DNA from: Caulobacter segnis
GTDB lineage: Bacteria > Pseudomonadota > Alphaproteobacteria > Caulobacterales > Caulobacteraceae
Assembly: GCF_029543125.1 (NCBI RefSeq)
Contig: NZ_JARQWW010000002.1
Coordinates: 372,001-436,000, forward strand
Direction of reading: 5' to 3'
DNA: 64,000 bases
Notes under the pieces: model-generated
What the model saw: the letters and a program-made list of their open reading frames with translations, nothing else
Told to the model about the DNA's origin: nothing
Database searches by the model: none
Translations under genes and position numbers: made by a program
Shown: positions 44,989 through 53,092 of the stretch, one piece after another
Layout of the letters: every line of letters starts with the position of its first letter
Position numbering within the stretch: position 1 is the first letter of the stretch

Positions 44989-47247
44989 ATGCTCATCCGG
45001 CTTGCAACCTCGATCATCGCAACCTGGATGATGGGAGCCGGTGTCGCCGCGGCCTGCGATCTGAAGTGCGTCGAGACCCGCACAGCGCCCTTTACGGCTG
45101 ACGGCCTCGCCGAGGCCCTGGCCGACATCACACCCTCGCGCACCAAGGTCCTGTGGCTGGACGCCCATCGACTGGCCTATGTCAGACCGCGGCTTGGCGA
45201 TGCGACGCTCACCCTCATCGACGCACGCCGCCCTCATCTGCGCCGAACGCGGACGGCCGCCAGCCTGGCCGCCCAGATCGGCATGACCGCCACGCCAACA
45301 CAGCTGAAAAACCTTCAACTGATCGCCGTCGAGGGCGGGTCGCTGCGCCTGGAGCTGGCCGGGCAGTCCCTGCTGTTCTCCCCCGCCGAAAACCGGGCCA
45401 GACGCGCGACGCGCGACCCTTCTGCGGCGATCTCGCCTTCCGGCGAATGGGAGGTCCGTACGCGCGATCACGATCTCTATGCGAACGGCCCAAAGGGCCC
45501 TGTGCGGCTCAGCCATGACGGCGAGCTATGGCGCAGCTTCGCCGGCGCCATGTCCGAAACCCAGCCGAGCGACAGACCCGTTGTCGAAGGGCGCGCGGAC
45601 GCCGCGCCGCCCCGCGTGGGCTGGATCGGACGGGGTCCCAAATTCTACATCCAGCGCCAGGACCTGCGCGCCACCGGCGCGCTTTGGATGGTCAATTCGC
45701 TGGCCTCGCCGCGTCCTCGCCTGATCACTCAGAAGTATCCGCTTCCGGGCGAGAGCCCCCTGCCCGTTTCGGAGCTTTGGGTTTTCGACGCCGAGACTGG
45801 CCAAGGACGCCAGATCGATACGGGCGGTTGGACCCATGTGGGCAACCTCGATCCGGGCGCCGGCGGCGTGTGGCCCTCCCGGGATGGGCGGACCCTCTAT
45901 TTTGCGCGCATGGACCGCGGCTATGGGCGGGTTCAGCTTTGCGCCGCGGATCTGGAGACGGGCGCCGTCAGGGTTCTGGTCGACGAGCATCCGGCCGGCG
46001 GCTCGTCCATCCGAATGGCGGACTTCGCCGAGCTGAAGTCCGGCTTCGTCTGGAAGACCGAGATCGACGGCTTCCATCACTATGCCCGCTATGATGCACA
46101 AGGTCGCTTCAAAGCGGATCTGACCCCTGGAGAGATGTCTGTGCGCGACATCGTCAGGGTCGATGAGACGCACGGCGAGCTTGTCTATCGCAGCTTCGAC
46201 GACGCAAGGGTGCGCAACCCCGCTCAGATGCGGCTGCGGGCCGCCAGCTTGTCCGGCGGCCCGTCCAGAGCGCTGGACCTTGAGGACGCCGATCACGACG
46301 TGAGCCTGTCGCCAACGGGCCTTTATTGGACCGATACTGTCTCGCGCGCCGATCTCGCGCCGACCCTGATCTTGCGTACACGCACCGCCAAGGCCGTCCC
46401 CCTGGAGCGCTCCGATCTGGGCAAGCTTGAGAAGACCGGCTGGCGGGCGCCCGAGCGGATACGGGTTCTGGCGGCTGACGGCGCCACGCCGCTTTACGGC
46501 GTGCTTTGGAAGCCGATCGGACTGGACGCCGGCAAGACCGCGCCGATCGTCGCCGACGTCTATCCTGGCCCTTCAGCGGAGAAGGTCCCGGTGATCTTCA
46601 ACCCCATCGATCCGAACTACTCGATGGCGCAGCTGGGACTGGCCGTCTTGAGCGTCGGCCAACGCGGGGGAATGTCAGGGCGCGGCAAGGCCTATCACAG
46701 CTATGCGCGAGCCTTCGGCTCCGTGCGCGACTATCCCGTCGCCGACAACATGGCCGCGCTGCGCGCAGTGGCTCAAAGCCACCCTCAACTCGACATCGAC
46801 CGTGTCGGCATCATCGGCCATTCGGGCGGGGGCTTCATGGCGGCCACCGCTCTTCTTCTGGAGCCCAAGTTCTACAAGGTCGCCGTCGCCTCGAGCGGCA
46901 ATCACGACAACAATCTCTATGAGATGGGCAGCGGTGAATTTCATTTCGGCGCGCCAAAGGACGGTCCTGCCGGCGGAGCCTTGGGCTACGCCGTGAACCA
47001 AACCCTGGCGTCACGACTTGAGGGCGACCTTCTTTTGATCCACGGCGATCTGGATGAGGATGTGCCGCTTGGGTCCACGCTTCGGCTGATGAGGGCGCTC
47101 ATCGACGCCGGCAAGAGCTTCGACACCCTCATCTTGCCAGGAGACGGTCACAGCTTTCCCGCTGCGGACGCGCGGTATGTTCGCCTGCGCAGTTGGCGAT
47201 ATCTTCTGCAGCATCTGGACGCGAGCGCGGAAGCTAGGGTCCAGTAG
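44989..47247 (+). CDS. Exported S9-family (prolyl oligopeptidase-like) peptidase
   Basis: 752 residues from ATG 44989. The signal peptide (TSIIATWMMGAGVAAA) is followed by a beta-propeller-like N-domain and an alpha/beta hydrolase. The catalytic triad is readable as Ser612 in GHSGGGFM, Asp689 in HGDLDEDVP and His721 in GDGHSFP. S9 enzymes beside TonB receptors in this bacterial group include lasso-peptide isopeptidases as well as dipeptidyl peptidases. No lasso biosynthetic genes are present, so a scavenging role is inferred. Confidence 0.92.
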   Translation: MLIRLATSIIATWMMGAGVAAACDLKCVETRTAPFTADGLAEALADITPSRTKVLWLDAHRLAYVRPRLGDATLTLIDARRPHLRRTRTAASLAAQIGMTATPTQLKNLQLIAVEGGSLRLELAGQSLLFSPAENRARRATRDPSAAISPSGEWEVRTRDHDLYANGPKGPVRLSHDGELWRSFAGAMSETQPSDRPVVEGRADAAPPRVGWIGRGPKFYIQRQDLRATGALWMVNSLASPRPRLITQKYPLPGESPLPVSELWVFDAETGQGRQIDTGGWTHVGNLDPGAGGVWPSRDGRTLYFARMDRGYGRVQLCAADLETGAVRVLVDEHPAGGSSIRMADFAELKSGFVWKTEIDGFHHYARYDAQGRFKADLTPGEMSVRDIVRVDETHGELVYRSFDDARVRNPAQMRLRAASLSGGPSRALDLEDADHDVSLSPTGLYWTDTVSRADLAPTLILRTRTAKAVPLERSDLGKLEKTGWRAPERIRVLAADGATPLYGVLWKPIGLDAGKTAPIVADVYPGPSAEKVPVIFNPIDPNYSMAQLGLAVLSVGQRGGMSGRGKAYHSYARAFGSVRDYPVADNMAALRAVAQSHPQLDIDRVGIIGHSGGGFMAATALLLEPKFYKVAVASSGNHDNNLYEMGSGEFHFGAPKDGPAGGALGYAVNQTLASRLEGDLLLIHGDLDEDVPLGSTLRLMRALIDAGKSFDTLILPGDGHSFPAADARYVRLRSWRYLLQHLDASAEARVQ

Positions 47248-47307
47248 TTCTCACGCATCTTCTCCGTCGGGCAAGTACCGGCCTTCCTTCAGCGCGCCGC
47301 TTTATGA

Positions 47308-47557
47308 TGATCCAGGACCGCTGCTCGTCGAGGCCGAGGCGGGCTTTCGTCGCTGCTGCAATCTCGACGGCCAGATCGGGAACCGAGGGCGGCGTGTGCG
47401 TGATTGGGGAGAACGATCACGACGGTATCGCCCTGGTCATTCTCGGTGGACGACCGCACAGGGACGGTCTTTTTCGCCTTCTTCCTGGCCACGCTCTGCG
47501 TGTTCGCGCCAAAGAGTATCGGATCACTAGACCTGGCTGAGGTTCCGGGAACGCCAC
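47308..47557 (-). pseudogene. Frameshifted PemK-like growth-inhibitor toxin
   Basis: Reading three frames in order from the GTG at 47557 gives AFPEPQPGLVIRYSL, then WREHAERGQEEGEKDRPCAVV, then GDTVVIVLP, then ITHTPPSVPDLAVEI and TKARLGLDEQRSW. This is the order of a common alphaproteobacterial PemK/MazF-like toxin family. At least three single-base shifts break it, one in the CCCC run before AATCACGC, and the conserved end is replaced by unrelated sequence running into the S9 gene's 3' end. The intact Phd-like antitoxin lies directly upstream. Confidence 0.75.
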
Positions 47558-47563
47558 GCGGTG

Positions 47564-47818
47564 CTATTTCAGTTCGGCGTCGAACTTGTCCGAGCCAGGA
47601 GCGGGCTGGGTGGACCGGATGGCGTGAAGATCGGCCTCAGTGAAATCATCAAGACCAAGCACCTCGCGGTCTCGGCGCTTGAGGCGATGATACTCACTGG
47701 CTGAAATCACCACGATGAGATTCCGCCCGTTGCGCGTAACCGTCACCGGATGCTGCAAAGCCAGATCTTGATAATGCCCGGGGCTCTTCTGAAATTCCGT
47801 AGCGCTGATCCGAACCAT
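47564..47818 (-). CDS. Phd/YefM-family antitoxin (partner toxin broken)
   Basis: 84 residues from ATG 47818 (VRISATEFQKSPGHYQDLAL). QHPVTVTRNGRNLIVVISAS is the Phd-fold DNA-binding part, and the acidic-to-basic C-terminal tail would cover a toxin. An earlier in-frame ATG at 47839 is possible. Upstream a TACGTA palindrome could be part of the autoregulatory site. The gene is complete although the downstream toxin is frameshifted, so the module can no longer be addictive. Confidence 0.88.
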   Translation of the reverse strand: MVRISATEFQKSPGHYQDLALQHPVTVTRNGRNLIVVISASEYHRLKRRDREVLGLDDFTEADLHAIRSTQPAPGSDKFDAELK

Positions 47819-47906
47819 ATCCTCATCGGCTCCATACATACGTAAATTAGAGCAAATCGACAAAGTTGTTGTCGGGCGCCGGGAAGCTGGGCGGAACTCG
47901 CCTTGG

Positions 47907-48272
47907 GTGATCCAGGCTCGATCGGAAGGAAAGTTGAGGCCTGAATACCCTGATGCCAAGGCGGCTTAACGGGACAGCTCCCGGTCCTGGTCCCTATGCC
48001 TGGCGGCGACCCGCTCGAGCGATCTGATCGTCTCGATGGATCTGGCCTCCTCCACCAACAGCTCCCTGCGCGTAAGCGGCGCTGGCATCCGGGCCACATA
48101 GTCCTGCAGCCGCTTGGCCAGATCCCGATCCTCGTGCGAGTCCATTCGCAAAAGATCGTCCGCGATCAGGAGATACTTGTCGCGTACCAGCCGCTGCGTC
48201 GATCTGATCCGCGCCTCCCAGGGTCGGCTGGCTACTGAGCGGCCTTTGACGATGTCGGACGCCTCATTGATC
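47907..48272 (-). repeat. Island direct repeat, right copy
   Basis: 366 bp, about 98% identical and same orientation as 11127-11492. Here the repeat is continuous with the rest of the relaxase gene, so this is the source-like copy. Confidence 0.95.
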
Positions 48273-48979
48273 GACGTTTCGATGTAGCGCGGTTCAGGAG
48301 CGCGTCCTTCGATATGGGCGGTCTCCAGGGCGTGGACGCGTCGCTACAGGGGCTTCTCAGCCACACCGCGGACCCAGCGAGGGGCGGCTTCAGCCTCTAC
48401 GCCCTGCGCGCGCAGAGCCGCCGCGAAGGCCTCTCGCATCCGGTCGAGGGCCTTGCGGTCAAAGTGAAGTTGGCGGCCTTCGTCGTCCTGCGCCCGGACC
48501 GATACATGCACATGGGGATGCGGCTCGTCGTCGTGCCTGGCCAGGAGCCAGGACGTTTCATTGAACTGGCCGGCGACGAAGTCGGACGCGGCCTGGAACA
48601 CCGGCTCGCGCGAGGTGCCCGGCGGCATGGACGCGATGAAGCTGTGGGCCAGACTCATCTGGTTGTCGCTGAAGTAGCGATCGGCGACCCATTCCTCGCA
48701 CCGTTCCTTAATCTCCGCCTTGCCGACCACACGAGTCCCGTCCGGCCCCTCCAACGGCAAGCGGCCGTCCCGTGAGATGTAGTTGAGGTTCTGCTTGAGC
48801 TGACGGATCGTCTTTGGCGCTCCGATGTGGCTGACCACCGGGGTGGGGGCATACGAGGTCAGGCGCATCAGGGCCGCCCGAAATCGCGGCGACCGAAGCG
48901 TCTCGGGCGTGATCCGCGCCGGGTTGCGCAGCTGGCGCCAGACATCTTCAAAGCCATGCGCGTCCCTAAAGTCCGTCAT
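47966..48979 (-). pseudogene. MOBP/VirD2-type relaxase interrupted by an amber codon
   Basis: From ATG 48979 the frame runs 337 codons to 47966 apart from one internal TAG at 48344-48346 (codon 212). The N-terminal part has NLNYISRDGRLPLEG and the metal-binding histidine cluster DDEPHPHVHVSVRA of relaxases that nick oriT. The part after the TAG is the segment duplicated at 11 kb. A truncated 211-residue protein holding the catalytic domain could still be made, but the gene is probably decaying. It overlaps the MobC-like gene by 14 bp. Confidence 0.85.
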
Positions 48980-49544
48980 CGCCTGCCTCCCAATAGAGGT
49001 GCACCCCGGCCATGGCCGCGCGTAGCGCCGACAGTTGGCGACGAGCGTCTTCATAGGCGTCGACGAGCTTGCGATGCTCCGCTGGCGGCAGGCCGTCCAT
49101 CGCCGAGCGTTTGGCGATCTCCCGCAAGATCGCCACGATCCGCTGCAGCTGGTAGCGCACCGCGCTGTTGGCCCTCAGCTCCTCAGGCGCCAGCTGGCAG
49201 CCGCGCTGAAGGCGGGCCAGGGCAAGGCTGCGCAGCCACCCTCCCCGTTTCATGCCCGCGGATCTGGCCGCGGCATCCACGGCCGCCAGGTCCGGTTTTG
49301 AGAACGACACCGTCACCTGGACGTCGAGGCGCTCGGCGCCCCGAATTGCGGCGGCGGGGGAGAGCCGCCGGGGCGGCCTTGGCGCCATGATGATCAGGCG
49401 ACGCAGGGCCTCTTCACTTCCACCCGCGTCTTCCACGAACTGCAGCCACCGGCGGCTGAGCGCCTTGGGGACCCGAACAAACTGATCTGACGGCTCGAAC
49501 GGATGACCGCCATGACCGACCGCACTGGCGCGGCTGTCACTCAT
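48966..49544 (-). CDS. MobC-like relaxosome accessory protein
   Basis: 192 residues. QVTVSFSKPDLAAVDAAARS and GMKRGGWLRSLALARLQRG form a ribbon-helix-helix-like DNA-binding unit, followed by a helical NSAVRYQLQRIVAILREIA region as in MobC proteins that open oriT for the relaxase. It directly precedes and overlaps the relaxase gene, the standard mobilisation operon order. No type IV secretion genes are present, so the element was mobilisable rather than self-transmissible. Confidence 0.85.
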   Translation of the reverse strand: MSDSRASAVGHGGHPFEPSDQFVRVPKALSRRWLQFVEDAGGSEEALRRLIIMAPRPPRRLSPAAAIRGAERLDVQVTVSFSKPDLAAVDAAARSAGMKRGGWLRSLALARLQRGCQLAPEELRANSAVRYQLQRIVAILREIAKRSAMDGLPPAEHRKLVDAYEDARRQLSALRAAMAGVHLYWEAGDDGL

Positions 49545-49576
49545 GCACCTCTACTCCAGCGCCCCCGCCGGCACCG

Positions 49577-49598
49577 CGCGCTGACCAGGTTCAGCGCG
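49577..49598. other. Candidate oriT inverted repeat
   Basis: CGCGCTGA-CCAGGT-TCAGCGCG is a perfect 8-bp inverted repeat 33 bp upstream of the mobC-like start, the usual place for a relaxase recognition hairpin. It is followed by AT-richer sequence to about 49690, beyond which the core genome resumes. A nic site cannot be pinpointed. Confidence 0.5.
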
Positions 49599-49696
49599 TG
49601 TACTTCTTCGTAAAGCACAATTTGAGGTTGCTTTTGGTCGCGCCGGACGTCAACCGCGAAAACTCGGTACTGTTGCAGTCACGGACTTGGGGCCGC

Positions 49697-50449
49697 TCAG
49701 ACCGACGGTGCGGGCTCGGCGGAGAAGTCGGCCAGATCGGCGATCAGCCCTTTTGCCGACAGAGCCACCAGCTCGCCGCCCTTTTCGGGGGTGGCTAAGG
49801 CCGGGTCGGAACCCATGCGGCCGTCGTTGTAGCGGGCGCGGAAATCCAGGGCCTCGCGGATCGGGCCGGTGGGGGCGATCTTCGGCGCGTAGTCGGCGGT
49901 CTTGATGGCGTGGGGATAGGCCCACTGGGTCACGGCGATCTCCGACGGGGTCGCATGGCTGCCGTGGCCGGTCGGGAACTGACGGTTGGCCAGGGCATGG
50001 ACGCCCGGCAGGTCCCACCAGTTCTTCAGCTTGCAGGCGAAGCCTGCGCTGCGGCCCGTGAAGCTGTAGTCGGCGTAGATCTCCGAGAAGGCCGCCTCGA
50101 TCGTGGCGACGTTGCCGCCGTGGCCGTTGAGGAAATAGATCTTCTCGAAGCCGTGGCCGGCGAGCGAGCGCACCCAGTCGCCGATTGCGGCCATGAAGGT
50201 CGAGGGGCGAAGCGAGATGGTGCCGGGGAAGGCCAGGTGATGCTGGGCCATGCCGATGTTGAAGGTCGGCGCGACCAGGATGTCGGCGGTCTTCTGGGCT
50301 TCGGTGGCGATGATTTCGGGGCACATCCAGTCGGTGCCCAGGAGCCCGGTGGGGCCATGCTGCTCGTTGGAGCCGATCGGGACGACAACGGTCTTGGACC
50401 GGGTCAGAAAGGCCTCGATTTCGGGCCAGGTCGACTGGTGAAGCAACAT
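49697..50449 (-). CDS. Creatininase-family amidohydrolase
   Basis: 250 residues. VVPIGSNEQHGPTG (Glu, His), GTDW, and FLNGHGGN give the metal site of the creatininase/MftE family. Relatives hydrolyse creatinine, formamidopyrimidines or act in mycofactocin maturation; the specific substrate is not visible. The start at 50449 gives the usual MLLHQSTWPE N-terminus. It is the first gene after the island on the right. Confidence 0.92.
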   Translation of the reverse strand: MLLHQSTWPEIEAFLTRSKTVVVPIGSNEQHGPTGLLGTDWMCPEIIATEAQKTADILVAPTFNIGMAQHHLAFPGTISLRPSTFMAAIGDWVRSLAGHGFEKIYFLNGHGGNVATIEAAFSEIYADYSFTGRSAGFACKLKNWWDLPGVHALANRQFPTGHGSHATPSEIAVTQWAYPHAIKTADYAPKIAPTGPIREALDFRARYNDGRMGSDPALATPEKGGELVALSAKGLIADLADFSAEPAPSV

Positions 50450-50543
50450 TCCGCGCGCCTTGTTCTTCGAAGCCGTATGCGGCGCGGTCGTAGCCCCTAA
50501 CGGCGGGGGCGGAAAGGGGGCTTGGCGCCCCCTCGGCGGGGTC

Positions 50544-50633
50544 TTACAGCGCCGCCTGCACGAACATGATGATCGGCAGAACCGCCAGGGCGAGGCTGGC
50601 GAGAAGCGCGGTGTTGTTCACGGAAGCGAACAT
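50544..50633 (-). CDS. 29-residue hydrophobic micro-protein, second of a tandem pair
   Basis: Reads MFASVNNTALLASLALAVLP then IIMFVQAAL. The core VNNTALLASLALA is identical to the next gene's. One membrane helix fills nearly the whole peptide. AAGGAAT lies 8-12 bp before the ATG. Below normal gene-calling limits, but the paralogous pair and ribosome binding sites support it. Confidence 0.72.
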   Translation of the reverse strand: MFASVNNTALLASLALAVLPIIMFVQAAL

Positions 50634-50664
50634 CGTCGTATTCCTTGGATTGGTCCGCGAAGCC

Positions 50665-50751
50665 TTAGAGAGCTTGCACGAAGACGAAGAGGGGAAGCAT
50701 GGCGAGAGCCAGGCTGGCGAGCAGGGCGGTGTTGTTCACTTGGTTGGTCAT
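50665..50751 (-). CDS. 28-residue hydrophobic micro-protein, first of a tandem pair
   Basis: Reads MTNQVNNTALLASLALAMLP then LFVFVQAL. It shares V-NNTALLASLALA-LP and FVQA-L with the gene 31 bp downstream. AAGGAAAA precedes the ATG. A single transmembrane helix with no charged tail is predicted, suggesting an accessory subunit or signal peptide-like regulator of a membrane complex. Function unknown. Confidence 0.72.
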   Translation of the reverse strand: MTNQVNNTALLASLALAMLPLFVFVQAL

Positions 50752-50882
50752 TTTCGTTTTCCTTCAGTCTTGAATGGAGCGCCGCGGCCCCGATGACTGA
50801 GTGAATACGCCGCACGCCGGGCGAAGTCCCGTTAAGGCTGCGTCATGACCTCGATGTAAGAAAGTGACTGCTTTGTAAGGGT

Positions 50883-51425
50883 TTAGGGCGCCTCGGCGAC
50901 GTCCGGCGAACCGGTCTGCGCATAGCGCCCGAGCCGGCCGAACTGCTCGGCCAGGACCCCGTCCACGGCCGGCGCCAGCTTGTCCAAACCACCCGGCACG
51001 TAGCCGCCAACCGTATAGGCCCAGCTCAGCTTCGTGCCCTGATCGACCGGCTCAAGCCGGATCGTCAGCCCGCCGCCCGCACCCAGGGTCTGGAATGGGC
51101 CGAGCGCGCCCCAGAGACGAAGCTCCTCGCCGGGTTTCACATAGCTGACCAGCATGTGGAGCGCCCCGCCCTCGGCCGCGATCTCGCAGAAACAGCCGCC
51201 GGGCTTCAGGTCGAGGCTCAGGTTCGAGGCCTTGCCGAACCAGCTGTGGTCGCCATTCCACCAGCCGCCAGGCGTGGACAGGGCCGCCCAGACCTTCCGC
51301 GGCGGGGCGGCGATCCGGGCGCTGGCGGCGACCTTGAAGCCGTGGGGCTGGGCGTCGACCACCGCGGCTCCGGCTTGGCCGGCGAAGAGGGCCGAAGCGG
51401 CCAAGGCAAGGACCATACGCTTCAT
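50883..51425 (-). CDS. Exported SRPBCC (START-like) protein
   Basis: 180 residues from ATG 51425. A signal peptide (RMVLALAASALFAGQAGA) is followed by an SRPBCC fold: a first strand with IAAPPRKVWAALSTPGGWW, the central LDLKPGGCFCEIAA, and a C-terminal helix DGVLAEQFGRLGRYA. Polyketide-cyclase/AHSA1-like members bind hydrophobic ligands. It is 53 bp downstream of the M49-like gene and probably cotranscribed. Ligand unknown. Confidence 0.87.
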   Translation of the reverse strand: MKRMVLALAASALFAGQAGAAVVDAQPHGFKVAASARIAAPPRKVWAALSTPGGWWNGDHSWFGKASNLSLDLKPGGCFCEIAAEGGALHMLVSYVKPGEELRLWGALGPFQTLGAGGGLTIRLEPVDQGTKLSWAYTVGGYVPGGLDKLAPAVDGVLAEQFGRLGRYAQTGSPDVAEAP

Positions 51426-51478
51426 GAGCTTCACCCCGCAAAATGGGAGGCGGAGGATCATCGCCTCCGCCCCTCCCG

Positions 51479-53002
51479 TCAGATCTTGTCCGGGTAGATC
51501 GGCGCGATGTCCACGGGGATGTCGCCCAGGCCGCCGACCACCTTCCTGGCGTTGTCGTCCAGTCGGGCGTGCTGGTTGAAGAAGGCCTCCATGCCGGTGC
51601 GGTCGCCGGTGGCCTGCAGCCGCACGAGATCGGCGGTCAGGTCACGTATGGCGGTCTCCATCTTGGCTTCGTCGACTCGGAAACGGCCCGCGCCGGCGTC
51701 CCAGACGAGTGCGCCCTTGGCCTTCATGTAGCCGAACTGCAGCGCGGCCCCGCGGCCGTGCGCCTCCTCCGCCCCGAAGCGCACGGCGCGGAAGATGCCG
51801 GCGGCGTAGGTGTTGAGAAGCTGGCGCTTCTCGGCGGCCGGCAGCTCGTTCTTCTGCATCATGAACAGCAGATTCCAGGCGCCCATGACGTCGGCCTTGG
51901 CCTCCTCGCTCGCCGAATAGATGCTGGTCAGCTCGGCGTTCACGGTGGTCTTGCGGCCGTTCACGACGATGGAGCCCGGGCCGAGGCTGTGAGCCAGCTC
52001 GTGGAAGAGGGTCTCCAGGGTCATGTACTTCTTGGTCACCAGGGCGGCCTGATCGGCCACCAGGATGCGGCTGGCCATGGGCGCCAGGATGCGGTCGTAC
52101 TTGGCGCCCAGCACGTTCGACAGGATGACCTTCTTGGCGCCCTTGGCCTCACGCACCCGCTCGTCATTGGGCAGGTTGAAGGCGATGGTCTGCGGGCCCT
52201 GCAGATTGTCTCCGCCGCCGCGCACCTGCTCGGCCACGGCGATGGGCGAGTCGCCGCCGCGCTTGAAGTTCTTGTAGGCGTCCGGGACCGGGAGGTTCGC
52301 CTCCATGGCCGGAAGATAGGCTTTGTACTTGTCGAGGGCCGAGCTCTCGGCCGGGTCCTTCAGGGTGACGAAGGCTTCGAAGGCGGTCTTCGCCGCCATG
52401 ATCTCGTCCGTGTACACTTCGTACGGGCCGATCGCGACTTCGATGGGGGTGTCCTTCAGGTCCATCCAGGCCATCTCGGACTCGAAGTAGTCGTTGGTGC
52501 GGAAGGCCTTGGCCCGCAGGGTCAGGAACGTCTTGAGGCTGGGATTGGTAGTGACGCCGGCCGCCTGCTCCAGAAGGGCGGCGGCCTTATCCAGCTCGGC
52601 CTTGTACTCTGTGGAATAGGGAACGGCGACGAAGCGGTCGCCCTCGCGTTTGACCACCGTGTAGCCGTCGGTCAGGGCGGCCTTCTGGTCGGGATGGGCG
52701 GCCAGATAGGCCTCGAACTGCGCCTTGGTCATGCCGGCCGGATAGAAGCCGTGGCCCGGCCCCTCGCCGGCCGACTGTTTGGCGTAGATCGTGGTCATCA
52801 CGTCGGCGGCCTGGATCAGCAGGTTCACCACCTGGCGCTCCTCGGCGCTCAGGAAGGCGGTGTTCACCTCCATCCGGATCGAGGCGAATTGCGTCGTCGC
52901 CGGCTTGGACGCGGCGGCGGGCGGGGTCTCGGCCTTGCGGTCGCAGGCGGCGAGACCGCCGGCCAGGACGAACAGGGGCGCGAGAGCGATCAGTTTGCGC
53001 AT
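51479..53002 (-). CDS. M49-like zinc metallopeptidase lipoprotein
   Basis: 507 residues. The signal ends in the lipobox LAAC (Cys20), so it is a lipid-anchored envelope protein. The zinc motif reads LFHELAHSLGPG with EEAKADVMG some 40 residues on. Dipeptidyl peptidase III (M49) normally has HExxxH; here the spacing is HExxH, with the rest of the family pattern kept, including GPGSIVVNGR. It probably trims dipeptides or is a pseudo-enzyme variant. Typical M49 enzymes are longer (550-700). Confidence 0.85.
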   Translation of the reverse strand: MRKLIALAPLFVLAGGLAACDRKAETPPAAASKPATTQFASIRMEVNTAFLSAEERQVVNLLIQAADVMTTIYAKQSAGEGPGHGFYPAGMTKAQFEAYLAAHPDQKAALTDGYTVVKREGDRFVAVPYSTEYKAELDKAAALLEQAAGVTTNPSLKTFLTLRAKAFRTNDYFESEMAWMDLKDTPIEVAIGPYEVYTDEIMAAKTAFEAFVTLKDPAESSALDKYKAYLPAMEANLPVPDAYKNFKRGGDSPIAVAEQVRGGGDNLQGPQTIAFNLPNDERVREAKGAKKVILSNVLGAKYDRILAPMASRILVADQAALVTKKYMTLETLFHELAHSLGPGSIVVNGRKTTVNAELTSIYSASEEAKADVMGAWNLLFMMQKNELPAAEKRQLLNTYAAGIFRAVRFGAEEAHGRGAALQFGYMKAKGALVWDAGAGRFRVDEAKMETAIRDLTADLVRLQATGDRTGMEAFFNQHARLDDNARKVVGGLGDIPVDIAPIYPDKI

Positions 53003-53092
53003 GGCGTTTCCGTCTCCTTATCGGGACGGATGTGGCGACCGTTCCGCGGCCGTTGCAAGGCGCATCGTGCGGTCCTGACACAGGACGTGCGC

